The notes beneath the pieces were generated by a model. It worked only from the letters and a program-made list of their open reading frames with translations, was not told the origin of the DNA and did no database searches. Positions 1 to 9,048 of a stretch of DNA of 48,010 bases are shown here, piece after piece (position 1 is the first letter of the stretch; each line of letters opens with the position of its first letter). Made by a program: the position numbers and the translations under genes. Source of the DNA: CAZZEX01 sp964653285 (GTDB lineage Bacteria; Chloroflexota; Anaerolineae; B4-G1); contig CAZZEX010000029.1 in NCBI GenBank assembly GCA_964653285.1, forward strand, positions 1-48,010. Direction: 5' to 3'.

Positions 1-1137
1 GAAAAGGTAGACCGGGTCCCCATCGCTCCGTTTCTGTATTACAATGCTGTCTATGAGATGTTTGATTACAAACCCGGCATAGACACCTTTTTCGATCCCC
101 CGGATTTTGACCCAATTCAGAAATGTGTTGAGTATTGCGATTATTTCGGCTTTGACGTACTCCACACCCTGGGTAGCGTCTGGGATTTCTACGTGGCGTA
201 CAATTCAACCAATGATCGAAGCGTCGTCAGAGCGTGGGAGAACTGGGATGTGACAATCGCTGATGAAAGAAAAGACGACGACGAAAAGCGCAGGACGGTG
301 ACCATCAGGACACCTGACGGGGACCTCAGGATTGTTGAGGAATACAAGAGAAGTTCTACCTACCTCGTCGTCGCAGCCCCTGTAGAATATCCCATCAAGA
401 CGAAGGAGGATTTTGAGATATTTCGGAGATACTCTCCCCCTCCAGATGATATGGACTGTAGCTTGATCAACAGAGCCAAGGAGGCGGTAGGGAATAAAGG
501 ACTTGTCACCACCAACACCCACGGGGCTTTCAACACCCTCGCCCAGTTTCGAAAACTGGAGGACGTTATGATGGATCCGATGGTGGACGAGGGCTTCTAC
601 CGAGAGATGATGGACTTTTTCGTAGACCGTCTCATCGAACGGGCCAAAAAGATCATGGAGACCGGGCCGGAGGTTATTGAAGTTGCCGGGAACCTGGCGA
701 CCAGCGCGGTCGGTCCCAAATTCTATACAAAGTATGTATTGGAATACGAGAATCGGCTGCTAAACGCAATTCATGAGCTCGGGGCCTTGAATATCTTTCA
801 CAATTGCGGTGACGCGGCGAAGATCATGCATCTCTACAATGACATGGAGATTGATTGCTGGGGCTATCTGACACCTCCTCCCTTTGGAGACGTGGACCTG
901 GATGAGGCATTGAGGGTAATCAGGCCCGATATGGCTCTCCGGGGCAACATTGATCAGGTGGAGTTCATGGTAAAGGCTACTCCCGAACAGATACGGGAAA
1001 GAGTGAGGGACGTACTGCTTAAAGTGAAGCCCAGGGGTAACTGGATCCTGTCCACGACCGACTTTTTCTTTGACGGTTGTCCTTACGAGAACATCCAGGC
1101 TTTCGCAGAGGCAGGACTGGAATACGGGAAGTATTAG
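1..1137 (+). CDS. UroD-like (MtaA/CmuA-type) methyltransferase, 5' end outside window
   Basis: The reading frame is open from base 1. The first twenty codons encode the same residues as codons 13 onward of the gene at 1705, so about 12-13 N-terminal residues lie upstream of the window; the ATG at 58 is internal. The TIM-barrel family contains uroporphyrinogen decarboxylase and the cobalamin methyltransferases MtaA, MtbA and CmuA. The H-N-C-G motif at 799-810 fits the H-x-C zinc site of the methyltransferases, and the protein belongs to that branch rather than haem synthesis (inference from motif and context). It is the tandem sister of the gene at 1705: both ends are almost identical in DNA while the middle has diverged. 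Bases 801-877 recur exactly at 42613-42689. The methyl donor or acceptor cannot be named. Confidence 0.85.
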   Translation, partial: EKVDRVPIAPFLYYNAVYEMFDYKPGIDTFFDPPDFDPIQKCVEYCDYFGFDVLHTLGSVWDFYVAYNSTNDRSVVRAWENWDVTIADERKDDDEKRRTVTIRTPDGDLRIVEEYKRSSTYLVVAAPVEYPIKTKEDFEIFRRYSPPPDDMDCSLINRAKEAVGNKGLVTTNTHGAFNTLAQFRKLEDVMMDPMVDEGFYREMMDFFVDRLIERAKKIMETGPEVIEVAGNLATSAVGPKFYTKYVLEYENRLLNAIHELGALNIFHNCGDAAKIMHLYNDMEIDCWGYLTPPPFGDVDLDEALRVIRPDMALRGNIDQVEFMVKATPEQIRERVRDVLLKVKPRGNWILSTTDFFFDGCPYENIQAFAEAGLEYGKY

Positions 1138-1284
1138 CCAATGGAATACCGCAATAGGTCGGTGGCGGAGATGTTCCTCAGACAGGCTTTAAGCAGGCTC
1201 CAGGTGGGAGCCAGGCCACGTTGGCAGCTCCATAATCCTCGCTTAGATGGGGCTCAACCCAACCACGCCAACGAGTTCTACCCG

Positions 1285-1455
1285 ATGATGAAGGCCAATA
1301 TTGAGGCGCTGGCGGAGGCGGGCCTGCGTGACGAGGTCAAGGTCATGGTCGGTGGGGCGCCAGTTACCGAGGCATTTGCCAGCGAAATAGGCGCCGACAT
1401 CTGGGCGCCCGACGCCTCGTTGGCTGCCACCCGCGCCAGGGGAGGAGTGGCTTAA
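1285..1455 (+). pseudogene. C-terminal remnant of a corrinoid (B12-binding) protein
   Basis: These 57 codons closely match the last 57 codons of the corrinoid protein at 43929-44561 (shared NIEALAEAGLRDEVKVMVGG and GADI...APDAS), at high DNA identity. The cobalt-ligand motif and the whole N-terminal helical domain are missing. An open frame starts at ATG 1141, but its first 48 codons do not resemble any part of the corrinoid family, so the ORF is a chimera. The stop at 1453-1455 is the natural end of the parent gene. It lies between two UroD-like sisters, where a complete corrinoid partner gene might once have stood. It is probably non-functional. Confidence 0.8.
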
Positions 1456-1467
1456 GGGGGAAGGCAA

Positions 1468-1659
1468 ATGAACGTGAAGATTTATGAATCCCAATACAAA
1501 GATCAAGAGGCTGTCTCCATAGAATCAGGGGCAATCCTGGCCCAATTCCTCTCATCCATTGGATCCAAAATGTGTTCGCTTATCTATAACTCAAGCACGA
1601 TTTTAAGCCTGAATTCAGGTCTCGCGCCCCACTTCTGCCGCAAAAAGCCGCGAATTTAG
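1468..1659 (+). pseudogene. N-terminal remnant of the galactose-mutarotase-like gene found at 41632
   Basis: The first 41 codons (1468 to about 1590) match the start of the epimerase-like gene at 41632 (both begin MNVKIYESQYKDQEAVS). The frame then runs into unrelated sequence and stops at 1659. A ribosome binding site (gggggaaggc) is still present. With the preceding corrinoid tail it forms a junction of gene pieces whose intact relatives lie about 40 kb downstream, in a different order. No catalytic part of the epimerase fold is left. Confidence 0.8.
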
Positions 1660-1704
1660 GGACGGCACTTTTTACTCCGACAGCCTGCTAGCAAGGAGGA
1701 AAAA

Positions 1705-2874
1705 ATGAACGGAAGAGAAAGACTGCTCAGAACGCTTAAGGGGGAAAAGGTAGACCGGGTCCCCATCGCTCCGTTTCTGTATTACAATGCTGTCTATGAG
1801 ATGTTTGATTACAAACCCGAGATAGACACCTTTTGGGACCCCCCAGATTTTGATGCAATCGAGAAATTTGTTGAGTATTGTGACTATTTTGGCTTTGACG
1901 TACTTCACGTCCTGGGCAGTGTCTGGGATTTCTACGGGATGAACTCGTTAGAGGATCAAAGTGTCATCAAGGCGTGGGACAACTGGGATGTGACCATCGC
2001 TGATGAAAGGAAGGGCGACGAAAAGCGCAGGACGGTGACCATCAGGACACCTGAGGGGGAGTTGAGGCATATCGAGAACTACAAAAGAAGCTCTACCTAC
2101 CTCGTCGTCTCAGCCCCTGAGGAGTATCTCATCAAGACGAAAAAGGATTTCGAGATATTCAGGAAATATGCTCCCCCTGGGGACAACATGGATTGCAGGT
2201 TGATCAGTAGAGCCAGAGAGGCGGTGGGGGACAAAGGGCTTGTCGACAGCAACACCGCCGGGGCGTTCAACGTACTCATGGCGTTTCGAAAACTGGAAGA
2301 TGTCATGATGGATCCAATCCTGGACGAGGGGTTTTTCCGAGCGATGATCGACTTCTTTGTAGAGCGCCTCATCCAACGGGACAAGAAGATGGTGGAGAGC
2401 GGTGCGGACATTATTGAGGTTGCTGCGCACCTGGCAAGCGGCATGGTCGGACCCGAATTCTACAGGAAGTATGTAATGGAATACGAGAATCGGCTGCTAA
2501 ATGCGATCCACGAGACCGGGGCCCTGATAATCTTTCACAACTGTGGCGATGCGGCGAAGATCATGCATCTCTACAATGACCTGGACATTGATTGCTGGGG
2601 CTACCTGACGCCTCCTCCTTTCGGGGATGTGGACCTGGATGAGGCTCTGAGGGTAATCAGGCCCGATATGGCTCTCAGGGGCAACATTGATCAGGTGGAG
2701 TTCATGGTAAAGGCCACTCCCGAACAGGTAAAGGAAAGAGTGAGGGACGTACTGCTTAAAGTGAAGCCCAGGGGTAACTGGATCCTGTCCACGACCGACT
2801 TTTTCTTTGACGGTTGTCCTTACGAGAACATCAAGGCTTTCGCAGAGGCAGGACTGGAATACGGGAAGTATTAG
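1705..2874 (+). CDS. UroD-like (MtaA/CmuA-type) methyltransferase
   Basis: The protein has 389 residues, a normal length for the family, and starts at ATG 1705 behind a strong site (aaggagg, 1693-1699). It opens with the family signature RERLLRTLKGEKVDRVP (residues 4-20). The putative zinc motif H278-N-C280-G lies in the second half of the barrel, and the end has the family's usual glycine-rich WILSTTD segment. Expected role: methyl transfer to or from a corrinoid protein in the cytoplasm. The 1-1137 gene is a tandem sister; 64 bases around the start (1737-1800) and most of the last 120 bases are nearly identical, while the central part differs clearly. It is followed 6 bases later by an iron-type alcohol dehydrogenase, suggesting one transcript. 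Substrate unknown. Confidence 0.87.
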   Translation: MNGRERLLRTLKGEKVDRVPIAPFLYYNAVYEMFDYKPEIDTFWDPPDFDAIEKFVEYCDYFGFDVLHVLGSVWDFYGMNSLEDQSVIKAWDNWDVTIADERKGDEKRRTVTIRTPEGELRHIENYKRSSTYLVVSAPEEYLIKTKKDFEIFRKYAPPGDNMDCRLISRAREAVGDKGLVDSNTAGAFNVLMAFRKLEDVMMDPILDEGFFRAMIDFFVERLIQRDKKMVESGADIIEVAAHLASGMVGPEFYRKYVMEYENRLLNAIHETGALIIFHNCGDAAKIMHLYNDLDIDCWGYLTPPPFGDVDLDEALRVIRPDMALRGNIDQVEFMVKATPEQVKERVRDVLLKVKPRGNWILSTTDFFFDGCPYENIKAFAEAGLEYGKY

Positions 2875-2880
2875 CCTGCT

Positions 2881-4068
2881 ATGAACAAGACAGCGTTCAT
2901 GCTCCAATGGTCGGGCAAGATCGTATTCGGCGCCGGTCAGATCGAATGTTTGGGGGACGAGGCGCAGGCGCTCGGACGCCGTGCATTCCTCGTGACCACG
3001 CGCGAGTTGTCGGCCCTGGGTCTGGCAGACCGGGCACAGCAAATGCTGGAATCGGCGGGACTGGCGGTTACGCGGTTCGAGGATGTGAAGCCGGACCCAT
3101 CGTGCCTGGCGGTGGATGAAGCGGCGGAGTTAGCGCATTCGGCCAACTGCGATCTGGTTGTCGGTCTGGGAGGTGGCAGCGCGATTGACTTTGCCAAGGG
3201 AATCGCGGTGGCGGCGACCCACCCTGGGCCAATCTGGGACTACGTGACGTACACAGGCGCAGATGCCAGGCCGGTCACGCCAGCGGTCTTGCCGGTGGTC
3301 GCCATCCCGACGACGGCCGGCACTGGCTCGGAGGTGACGCGCGGCACAGTGCTCGAGAACCCCGAAAATCACAGGAAGGCCGCGTTACTGAGCGTCTACG
3401 TCTATCCGCGCCTGGCCATCGTTGACCCTGAGTTGACCTACACCATGCCCGTGAGCATCACGGCCATGACGGGATACGACGCGCTGACCCATGGCGCAGA
3501 AGCCTACCTGAATGTGGAGAAGCACAATCCTGCTTCGGACCTCTTGGCGCTGGAAGCAGTGCGTCGAGTGGCACGCTACTTGCCCACCGTCATCGCTGAC
3601 GGGCATGACCGGGATGCGCGAGCACACATGGCCTGGGCTGCCACACTGGGCGGGATGAGCATCGCGCTGTCGAATACGACAGTGGCCCACGCTATGGGAT
3701 TGCCGTTGGGTGCGCGCCTTGGCACGCCGCATGGCCTGGGGCTGTCACGCTTGCTGCCAGTAGTGCTGGCACACTCGTGGCAGGTACAGCCGGAGCGCTG
3801 TGCCGTGCTGGCCGATACGGTGGGGGCTGCGCAGCCGGACATGACCGATGCCGAGAAGGCCCAGGCTTTTGTGGCCTGGCTCAAGACGTTCGTAAAAGAT
3901 ATCGGCTTGGCGGATATGTGGACGGGCGACGGAATAGACGACGAGATGCTGGATTTGCTGACCGCTGATGTGTTCGCCTATATGGGCCGCCCAATTCAGC
4001 AACATCGTCCGGTGTTTACCCGGGCGGAAATTCGGCAGCAGTTTGAAGAGGCGCTTCTCATAATCTAG
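2881..4068 (+). CDS. Iron-containing alcohol dehydrogenase (group III)
   Basis: The protein has 395 residues, full length for the family. The NAD(P)-binding GGGS is at residues 97-100 (GLGGGSAIDFAK), the TTAGTGSE loop at 144-151, and the divalent metal ligands are D200, H204, H270 and H284. Known members reduce or oxidise short alcohols and aldehydes (lactaldehyde/propanediol, butanol, glycerol). In a cluster with several aldolases, a lactaldehyde, glycolaldehyde or similar aldehyde is a reasonable substrate, but this is inference. It starts six bases after the UroD-like stop and is followed by deoC after 13 bases, so it sits in the same operon. A second, diverged paralogue is at 7015. Confidence 0.92.
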   Translation: MNKTAFMLQWSGKIVFGAGQIECLGDEAQALGRRAFLVTTRELSALGLADRAQQMLESAGLAVTRFEDVKPDPSCLAVDEAAELAHSANCDLVVGLGGGSAIDFAKGIAVAATHPGPIWDYVTYTGADARPVTPAVLPVVAIPTTAGTGSEVTRGTVLENPENHRKAALLSVYVYPRLAIVDPELTYTMPVSITAMTGYDALTHGAEAYLNVEKHNPASDLLALEAVRRVARYLPTVIADGHDRDARAHMAWAATLGGMSIALSNTTVAHAMGLPLGARLGTPHGLGLSRLLPVVLAHSWQVQPERCAVLADTVGAAQPDMTDAEKAQAFVAWLKTFVKDIGLADMWTGDGIDDEMLDLLTADVFAYMGRPIQQHRPVFTRAEIRQQFEEALLII

Positions 4069-4081
4069 TGGAGAGGAAACG

Positions 4082-4780
4082 GTGAATATCACACCAGAAG
4101 AAATCAAGACGATGCTGGACGTGGCACTGTTGCAGCCCACCAACACCGCCGCCGAAATTGAGGCGCTGGCACGGGTCGTGAGTGACGAAGGCTTCGGCCA
4201 GATCTGTATCAAGGGATTGTGGGTCAAGCGTGCCGCTGCAATCCTCAAGGGCTCGCCGGCCAAGGTTGATGCCTGTATCGGGTTCCCGATGGGGGCTATG
4301 AAAACGGAAGTCAAGGTGTTCGAGACGGAGCAGGCCGTGGCCGACGGCGCTGAAGAGATTGACATGGTGCTGAATCTGGGCCCGTTTCTGGGAGGTGACC
4401 GCAAGTATGCCGAAGAGGATGTACGCGCGGTTGTGCGGGCAGCGGGGGGCTACCCGGTCAAGGTAATTATCGAAACACCCTACCTGAGCGATAGGCAGAT
4501 AGTGAATGCCTCACACCTGGTGCAGGATGCCGGGGCGTCCTTTGTCAAGACCTGCAGCGGGGCCAGTCCCGATCCCCTGGCTTTGTTCGAGGACGTACGA
4601 TTGATCCGGCAGACGATTGGCCCAGATATGGGGATCAAAGCCTCAGGCAGAGTGGGCACCTACTTCCGCTTCATGGCCATGCTCGAGGCGGGTGCGAACC
4701 GGGTGGGGCTCGTCTTGCCGCAGGCCCGTGAGATACTGCGTGGTTGGGAATTGACAAGACAGGCGGAAAGAAGAGAATAG
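4082..4780 (+). CDS. deoC: Deoxyribose-phosphate aldolase family (DeoC-like)
   Basis: A 232-residue class I aldolase of the DeoC family, starting at GTG 4082 after gagagg. The family landmarks EIDMVLNLG (92-100), the Schiff-base lysine K156 in FVKTCSG, and the second lysine K186 in GIKASGRVGT are all present. The classic reaction splits 2-deoxyribose 5-phosphate into acetaldehyde and glyceraldehyde 3-phosphate. Here the surrounding genes are sugar-oxidation and methyltransferase genes rather than nucleoside phosphorylases, so a different aldol substrate is possible. The adjacent iron alcohol dehydrogenase could reduce the aldehyde product. The gene symbol reflects family, not proven substrate. 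Confidence 0.88.
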   Translation: MNITPEEIKTMLDVALLQPTNTAAEIEALARVVSDEGFGQICIKGLWVKRAAAILKGSPAKVDACIGFPMGAMKTEVKVFETEQAVADGAEEIDMVLNLGPFLGGDRKYAEEDVRAVVRAAGGYPVKVIIETPYLSDRQIVNASHLVQDAGASFVKTCSGASPDPLALFEDVRLIRQTIGPDMGIKASGRVGTYFRFMAMLEAGANRVGLVLPQAREILRGWELTRQAERRE

Positions 4781-4800
4781 GCAGCAGGAAAAGAACGTAA

Positions 4801-5784
4801 ATGTGTGCGATGCCGGCGAAGGAGAACCTGGTACGCGCGCTTGCTCGCCGTAATCCCGAGTACGTCCCTGTCAGGCGCATGGATGGTCGCATCCCGGGGA
4901 TGATCAGCCTTCTCTATCATGGCAGCCAGGCCCCGCTGGAGGGGAGCGATCGTTGGGGGGTGACGTGGGCCGGCGGCATCCCCGCCACCAACGAGTGGGA
5001 GCCCGCGATCGTTAGCTATCCTGTGGAGCATCCACTCAGAGACCTCTCGAAGTTAGATGAGTACCCATTCCCCGATCCAGACGAACCAGGGATTATGGAT
5101 GGCCTCCTGGATGGTGTGAATCAGGAGGAAGTCTTGGTATCGGGTAAGCTCTTCTTCTTGCTCTTGGAACGCGCAAATATGTTGATGGGGATGGAGAATC
5201 TGTTCCTGGCGATGATTGATCAACCTGGCAGGGTCCGAACCCTGCTGCGCCGGATTGCAGACTACCAGATCGGCATCGTGCGCAGGTATCTCGATCTGGG
5301 GGTGGACATCATCCGGGCCACGGATGACTACGGGGCACAGAAAACGCTCTTGATGTCTCCTCGGCTCTGGCGCAGTCTGATCAAGCCGGAGCTTGAGCGC
5401 ATCGTCGAGGTGGCCAAGGAGGGCGGAGCTTTGTTCTGGCTGCACTCCTGCGGCCACATTATGGAGATCTTGCCTGACCTGGTGGAGATAGGTGTGGACG
5501 TGCTGGACCCGGTCCAGGCGCGGGCTAACGACCAGGCGGAGGCCAAACGCTTGTATGGCGACAGGCTCTCCTTTATGGGAGGCATGGACACCCAACGGGT
5601 ACTGAGCCTGGGCAGTCCAGAGGAAATCATCGCTGAGGTCAAGAAACGGATTGGACTCATGGGGCCAAGCGGGGGCTACATACTGGCCCCGGACACCCTG
5701 ATCACAGTCCCGGAAGCCAACTACCGGGCCTACCTGGAGGCTGGCGCTCAATACGGACATTATCCGCTTGAGTTCGCGCTTTGA
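4801..5784 (+). CDS. UroD-like methyltransferase, short form
   Basis: The protein has 327 residues, shorter than its relatives in this window because the N-terminal part of the barrel is reduced. The putative zinc motif is H215-S-C217-G, followed by the usual GVDVLDPVQ strand and a GGMDTQ segment. An acidic pair D175-D176 sits on the preceding strand. An ATG at 4810 is an alternative start. Its sequence is only distantly related to the 1705 gene, which argues for a different substrate or partner. It is 20 bases downstream of deoC and 34 bases upstream of another UroD-like gene, so the two may be expressed together and could act as a methyltransferase I/II pair (inference). Confidence 0.85.
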   Translation: MCAMPAKENLVRALARRNPEYVPVRRMDGRIPGMISLLYHGSQAPLEGSDRWGVTWAGGIPATNEWEPAIVSYPVEHPLRDLSKLDEYPFPDPDEPGIMDGLLDGVNQEEVLVSGKLFFLLLERANMLMGMENLFLAMIDQPGRVRTLLRRIADYQIGIVRRYLDLGVDIIRATDDYGAQKTLLMSPRLWRSLIKPELERIVEVAKEGGALFWLHSCGHIMEILPDLVEIGVDVLDPVQARANDQAEAKRLYGDRLSFMGGMDTQRVLSLGSPEEIIAEVKKRIGLMGPSGGYILAPDTLITVPEANYRAYLEAGAQYGHYPLEFAL

Positions 5785-5818
5785 CAAACAGGCAGAAGGA
5801 AGGCAGGGACCAGGAACC

Positions 5819-6967
5819 ATGACGAACGTGATGACTTCGCGCCAGCGAGTGCTGGCTGCGTTAAACCATCAGCAACCCGATCGTGTGCCCTGCGATCTGG
5901 GGGGCCATGTGGCATCGGGGGTTAGCATTGAGGCTTGTGAAAGCCTGTACCGCTACCTGGGTATCGCGGAGCCGGTAGAGGTGCTCAGTGAGCGGGGGAG
6001 AGTGGCTAAGCTTGCTGAGTCCGTCCTTGAACATTTGGGGAGTGATACGCGTCCGGTGGTGGCGCGGGGCGGCGCGTACGCTGTGGGCAGTGCCAACGAG
6101 GATGGTACCTTCACCGATGAGTGGGAAGTTGTGCGCGCCACCTCCAGCGATGGAAAGTATTATCACGTCATCAAACCCCCGCTGGCTGGAGATCTGACCA
6201 AAGAGGTCATCCGCGCCCAGTCTCAGCATTGGCCAGACCCTAACGATCCGGCTTTGGTAGAAGGGATCGGTGAAGATGCCTGTCAACTGCACGAGAAGAC
6301 GGACTATGCGGTTGTTTTGAGCTTGCCTCTTGGGATCTTCCACCAGGTGCAATTCCTGCGTGGTTTCCAAGCGTGGCTCATGGATCTGGCGCTCGACCCA
6401 TCCTTAGCCTGCTATCTTCTTGATGCGCTGGTAGAGCGCTGGCTGGAACGGGCTCGGTGCCTGATCGCGGCTGCTGGTGGAAACGTGGATGTGATTCTAG
6501 TCGCGGATGACATTGCCTTCAACAAGGGGTTGTACGTCTCACCACGTATGTATCGTACACTGCTCAGGCCTTATCAGGCACGCATGTTCAGTGCTTTGCA
6601 GGGCTGGTCTACCGCTACGCTCCTGTATCACTCATGTGGCGATGCGAGCCCGGTGATCGAAGATCTGTTAGACATGGGGGTGGATGCCCTTAATCCGATC
6701 CAGACCTCCACGCCTGGTCTTGCCGACACGGCCGCGCTCAAGAGGCGCTTTGGCGATCGAATAGCCTTCTGGGGAGCTGTTGACGCGAATGAGGTTCTTA
6801 GGTCCGGCACTCCAGACGACGTGCGAGCAGAAGTATGCCGGCGTGTTGCCGACCTGGGACCGGGCGGAGGATATGTTCTGGCTGCCTCGCACTGCATTGC
6901 GGCTGATGTGCCTCCCGAAAACGTGTGTGCTATGCTGGAGGCAGCCCACAATTCGGGAGCAGCCTGA
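5819..6967 (+). CDS. UroD-like methyltransferase
   Basis: Start chosen at ATG 5819 (382 residues), preceded by the purine-rich stretch gaaggaaggcaggg. An in-frame extension back to 5768 would overlap the previous gene and adds no family sequence. The head RQRVLAALNHQQPDRVP and an FxxGSD-like segment (GSDTRP, residues 74-79) are typical. The zinc motif H271-S-C273-GD is intact, followed by GVDALNPIQ. The carboxy-terminal ADVPPENVCAMLEAA is nearly shared with the gene at 36019, making these two the closest full-length pair after the tandem at the window start. A second iron-type alcohol dehydrogenase follows. Function: corrinoid-linked methyl transfer is likely, substrate unknown. Confidence 0.87.
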   Translation: MTNVMTSRQRVLAALNHQQPDRVPCDLGGHVASGVSIEACESLYRYLGIAEPVEVLSERGRVAKLAESVLEHLGSDTRPVVARGGAYAVGSANEDGTFTDEWEVVRATSSDGKYYHVIKPPLAGDLTKEVIRAQSQHWPDPNDPALVEGIGEDACQLHEKTDYAVVLSLPLGIFHQVQFLRGFQAWLMDLALDPSLACYLLDALVERWLERARCLIAAAGGNVDVILVADDIAFNKGLYVSPRMYRTLLRPYQARMFSALQGWSTATLLYHSCGDASPVIEDLLDMGVDALNPIQTSTPGLADTAALKRRFGDRIAFWGAVDANEVLRSGTPDDVRAEVCRRVADLGPGGGYVLAASHCIAADVPPENVCAMLEAAHNSGAA

Positions 6968-7014
6968 AGGTGGGCCTGCGCCTGAAGTAGCCTGAAATAC
7001 AGGAGATTGTGTCA

Positions 7015-8175
7015 ATGAATTGGACAATGAGCGTGCCAGTGCCAGTGGAGTTCGGCACAGGCAGTCTTGAGAGACTGACCAAGTACCTGTATGGAGTCAA
7101 CAAGGTCTTGGTGATGACCGGACGGCATGCAATGCAAGCCACTGGTGTGACCGACCGATTACGCGATCTATTAGAGAACGCAGGCGTGGAGTGCCTCGTG
7201 TACGACAAGGTGTCAGTCGAACCTAACTTCGAGGAAGTCGAAGAGGCGCGAGCCCTGGCTCGAGAGTTCGGGGCGGACGTGATTGTGGGATGTGGGGGTG
7301 GCAGCGCGCTTGACGCTGCCAAGGCGACGGCAGTGGCTGCCACACATCCAGGTCCGATTATGGATTACGTGGCAGGTGGCCCACGTGCGATTACGGAAGC
7401 CACGTTGCCCAACATCGCCATCACTTCGACATCGGGCACCGGCAGCCACGTGGGGCGCGTCTCTGTCTTGTCAGATCGGGGCCAGGGGATCAAGCGCGCC
7501 TTGGCCTCGGATTATCTGTATCCTCGCGCAGCGATCTGTGCCCCTGAAATCCTTCGCACAATGCCGCCAGAGGTGACCGCCAACACGGGATTCGATGCTT
7601 TCACCCACGCACTGGAGGGATATCTGTCCACCGTGGATAATCCGATGGGGCTTGTCTGTGCGCAAGAGGCGATGCGCATCATCTATCGCACGCTGCCTAA
7701 GGTGATCCAGCACGGCGACGACCTTGATCTGCGCTCAGAGATGGCGTGGGCGGACACGCTGTCGGGGGTCTCGCTGGCGACCAACGCAGTCCTGATCCCG
7801 CACGTTATCGGCATGGTGCTAGGCGGTCGTTATGGGCTTACGCATGGCCCAGCGATTGCCTCTGTCATGATTGCCTGCCTGGAGCACTCCCGTGATGGTG
7901 CGGTTGGCAAGCTCGCTAACGTGGCGCGTTTGCTGGGATGTGTGGAGCCGTGGAGCGACGACGCCCTGGCGGACTGGGCGATTGAGGCGATTGAGCAGTT
8001 TATCGCGTCGCTTGGGCTGGAACGGAGCCTGACTGAGTACGGGGTGCCGAAAGAGGATTTTGACGACATTGCCGAGGAAGTGCGGACCACCTTTGGCATG
8101 CGGGTCGATGCGGATCCGGTTCCCACGGACGCGGACGGTTTGGCTCGGATACTACGGCGATCGGTTGAGCGTTAA
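7015..8175 (+). CDS. Iron-containing alcohol dehydrogenase, second copy
   Basis: 386 residues from ATG 7015, which is 9 bases after the aggag at 7001-7005; a GTG at 7009 is too close to that site. The GGGS nucleotide loop is at 94-97, and the metal ligands are D194, H198, H263 and H277. It differs strongly from the paralogue at 2881 (TSTSGTGSHVG in place of TTAGTGSEVT), so the two probably act on different alcohols or aldehydes. It lies between a UroD-like gene and an HpcH/HpaI-type aldolase whose expected products include lactaldehyde or semialdehydes, giving a plausible but unproven substrate. Confidence 0.91.
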   Translation: MNWTMSVPVPVEFGTGSLERLTKYLYGVNKVLVMTGRHAMQATGVTDRLRDLLENAGVECLVYDKVSVEPNFEEVEEARALAREFGADVIVGCGGGSALDAAKATAVAATHPGPIMDYVAGGPRAITEATLPNIAITSTSGTGSHVGRVSVLSDRGQGIKRALASDYLYPRAAICAPEILRTMPPEVTANTGFDAFTHALEGYLSTVDNPMGLVCAQEAMRIIYRTLPKVIQHGDDLDLRSEMAWADTLSGVSLATNAVLIPHVIGMVLGGRYGLTHGPAIASVMIACLEHSRDGAVGKLANVARLLGCVEPWSDDALADWAIEAIEQFIASLGLERSLTEYGVPKEDFDDIAEEVRTTFGMRVDADPVPTDADGLARILRRSVER

Positions 8176-8233
8176 GGGCTGACAGATTCATGGTGAGAAT
8201 CATTGAGGATCATGAGGTTGGAAAGGGGTTAGA

Positions 8234-8989
8234 ATGAGAATCAACACGGCGAAACGACGCATGCTTGAAGGGAAACCTGCTGTAGGGGTTACGCTCGGTC
8301 TAGGGGCACCATTGGCGGCTGAAATCCTCTCACGTGCCGGGTTCGACTTTATACTGGTGGACACTCAACATGGCTCCTGGGAACTCACTGACACAATGCG
8401 CGCCTTCAGGAGCATCTGTTTGGGGTCTGCGATACCGATGGCACGTGTTCAAAAGAACGATTTTTTCGCTATTGGGGGATTGCTTGATAGAGGGGCTCTG
8501 GGCATTGTAGTTCCGATGGTCAACTCCGTCGAGGAGGCTAGAGCGGCGGCTTTTGCCGCACGCTATCCGCCGCGAGGGGGCCGTTCCGCCGGGGCCCTCC
8601 TGGCAGGCTTCTACGGTGCCGATTACGAGGATTGGATTGACGATGAGGTGTTCCTGGCTGTTCAGATCGAAACGGAGCAAGCGCTCGACTGCGCCGAGGA
8701 TATCCTGGCGGTTGACGGAGTGGATGGTTGCTGGATCGGGCCCGCGGACCTAGGGAGATCACTTGGAATTGACCCAAGCACTGAGGAAGGTGCCAGAGCC
8801 CTTGAGGTCGCTTGCCTGAGAGTTGTGGAGGCTTGCCGGAAGACTAACAAGATCCCTGGCATATGGGGTAGGGACGATGCGCAGCCCTGGATAGAGCGCG
8901 GATTCCTCTTCGTAACGGGCGGGAGCGATGCCGGGTTCATACGCAGCGGGGCGCACGAAACATTGCGGGAGATAGGGCGATCATCTTGA
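8234..8989 (+). CDS. HpcH/HpaI-family class II aldolase (2-keto-3-deoxy sugar acid type)
   Basis: 251 residues, the usual length. The family features are the catalytic H46 in DTQHGSWE, R71, PPRGGRS (112-117), and the metal ligands E146 and D172 in GPADLGRSLG. Family members reversibly split 2-keto-3-deoxy acids into pyruvate and an aldehyde (for example 2-keto-3-deoxy-L-rhamnonate to pyruvate and L-lactaldehyde, or HKHD in aromatic breakdown). The sugar-acid context favours the former type. The next gene's frame, if read from its earliest start, overlaps the stop, but the real start is 60 bases later. With the nearby iron alcohol dehydrogenase it could form a cleavage/reduction pair. Confidence 0.9.
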   Translation: MRINTAKRRMLEGKPAVGVTLGLGAPLAAEILSRAGFDFILVDTQHGSWELTDTMRAFRSICLGSAIPMARVQKNDFFAIGGLLDRGALGIVVPMVNSVEEARAAAFAARYPPRGGRSAGALLAGFYGADYEDWIDDEVFLAVQIETEQALDCAEDILAVDGVDGCWIGPADLGRSLGIDPSTEEGARALEVACLRVVEACRKTNKIPGIWGRDDAQPWIERGFLFVTGGSDAGFIRSGAHETLREIGRSS

Positions 8990-9048
8990 CGAATGCAATC
9001 GAAAATCTTGCTTGCACTCTCGGAAGAGTCTCACACAGGAGAATCACT

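Noticed and set aside
2497..3042. Long - strand open frame opposite the UroD-like/alcohol dehydrogenase genes
   Set aside because: It lies fully antisense to two well-supported genes, has no family pattern and reads as a codon-bias shadow.
3745..4404. 219-codon - strand open frame
   Set aside because: Antisense to the alcohol dehydrogenase end and deoC start; low-complexity Ser/Pro-rich product typical of a shadow frame.
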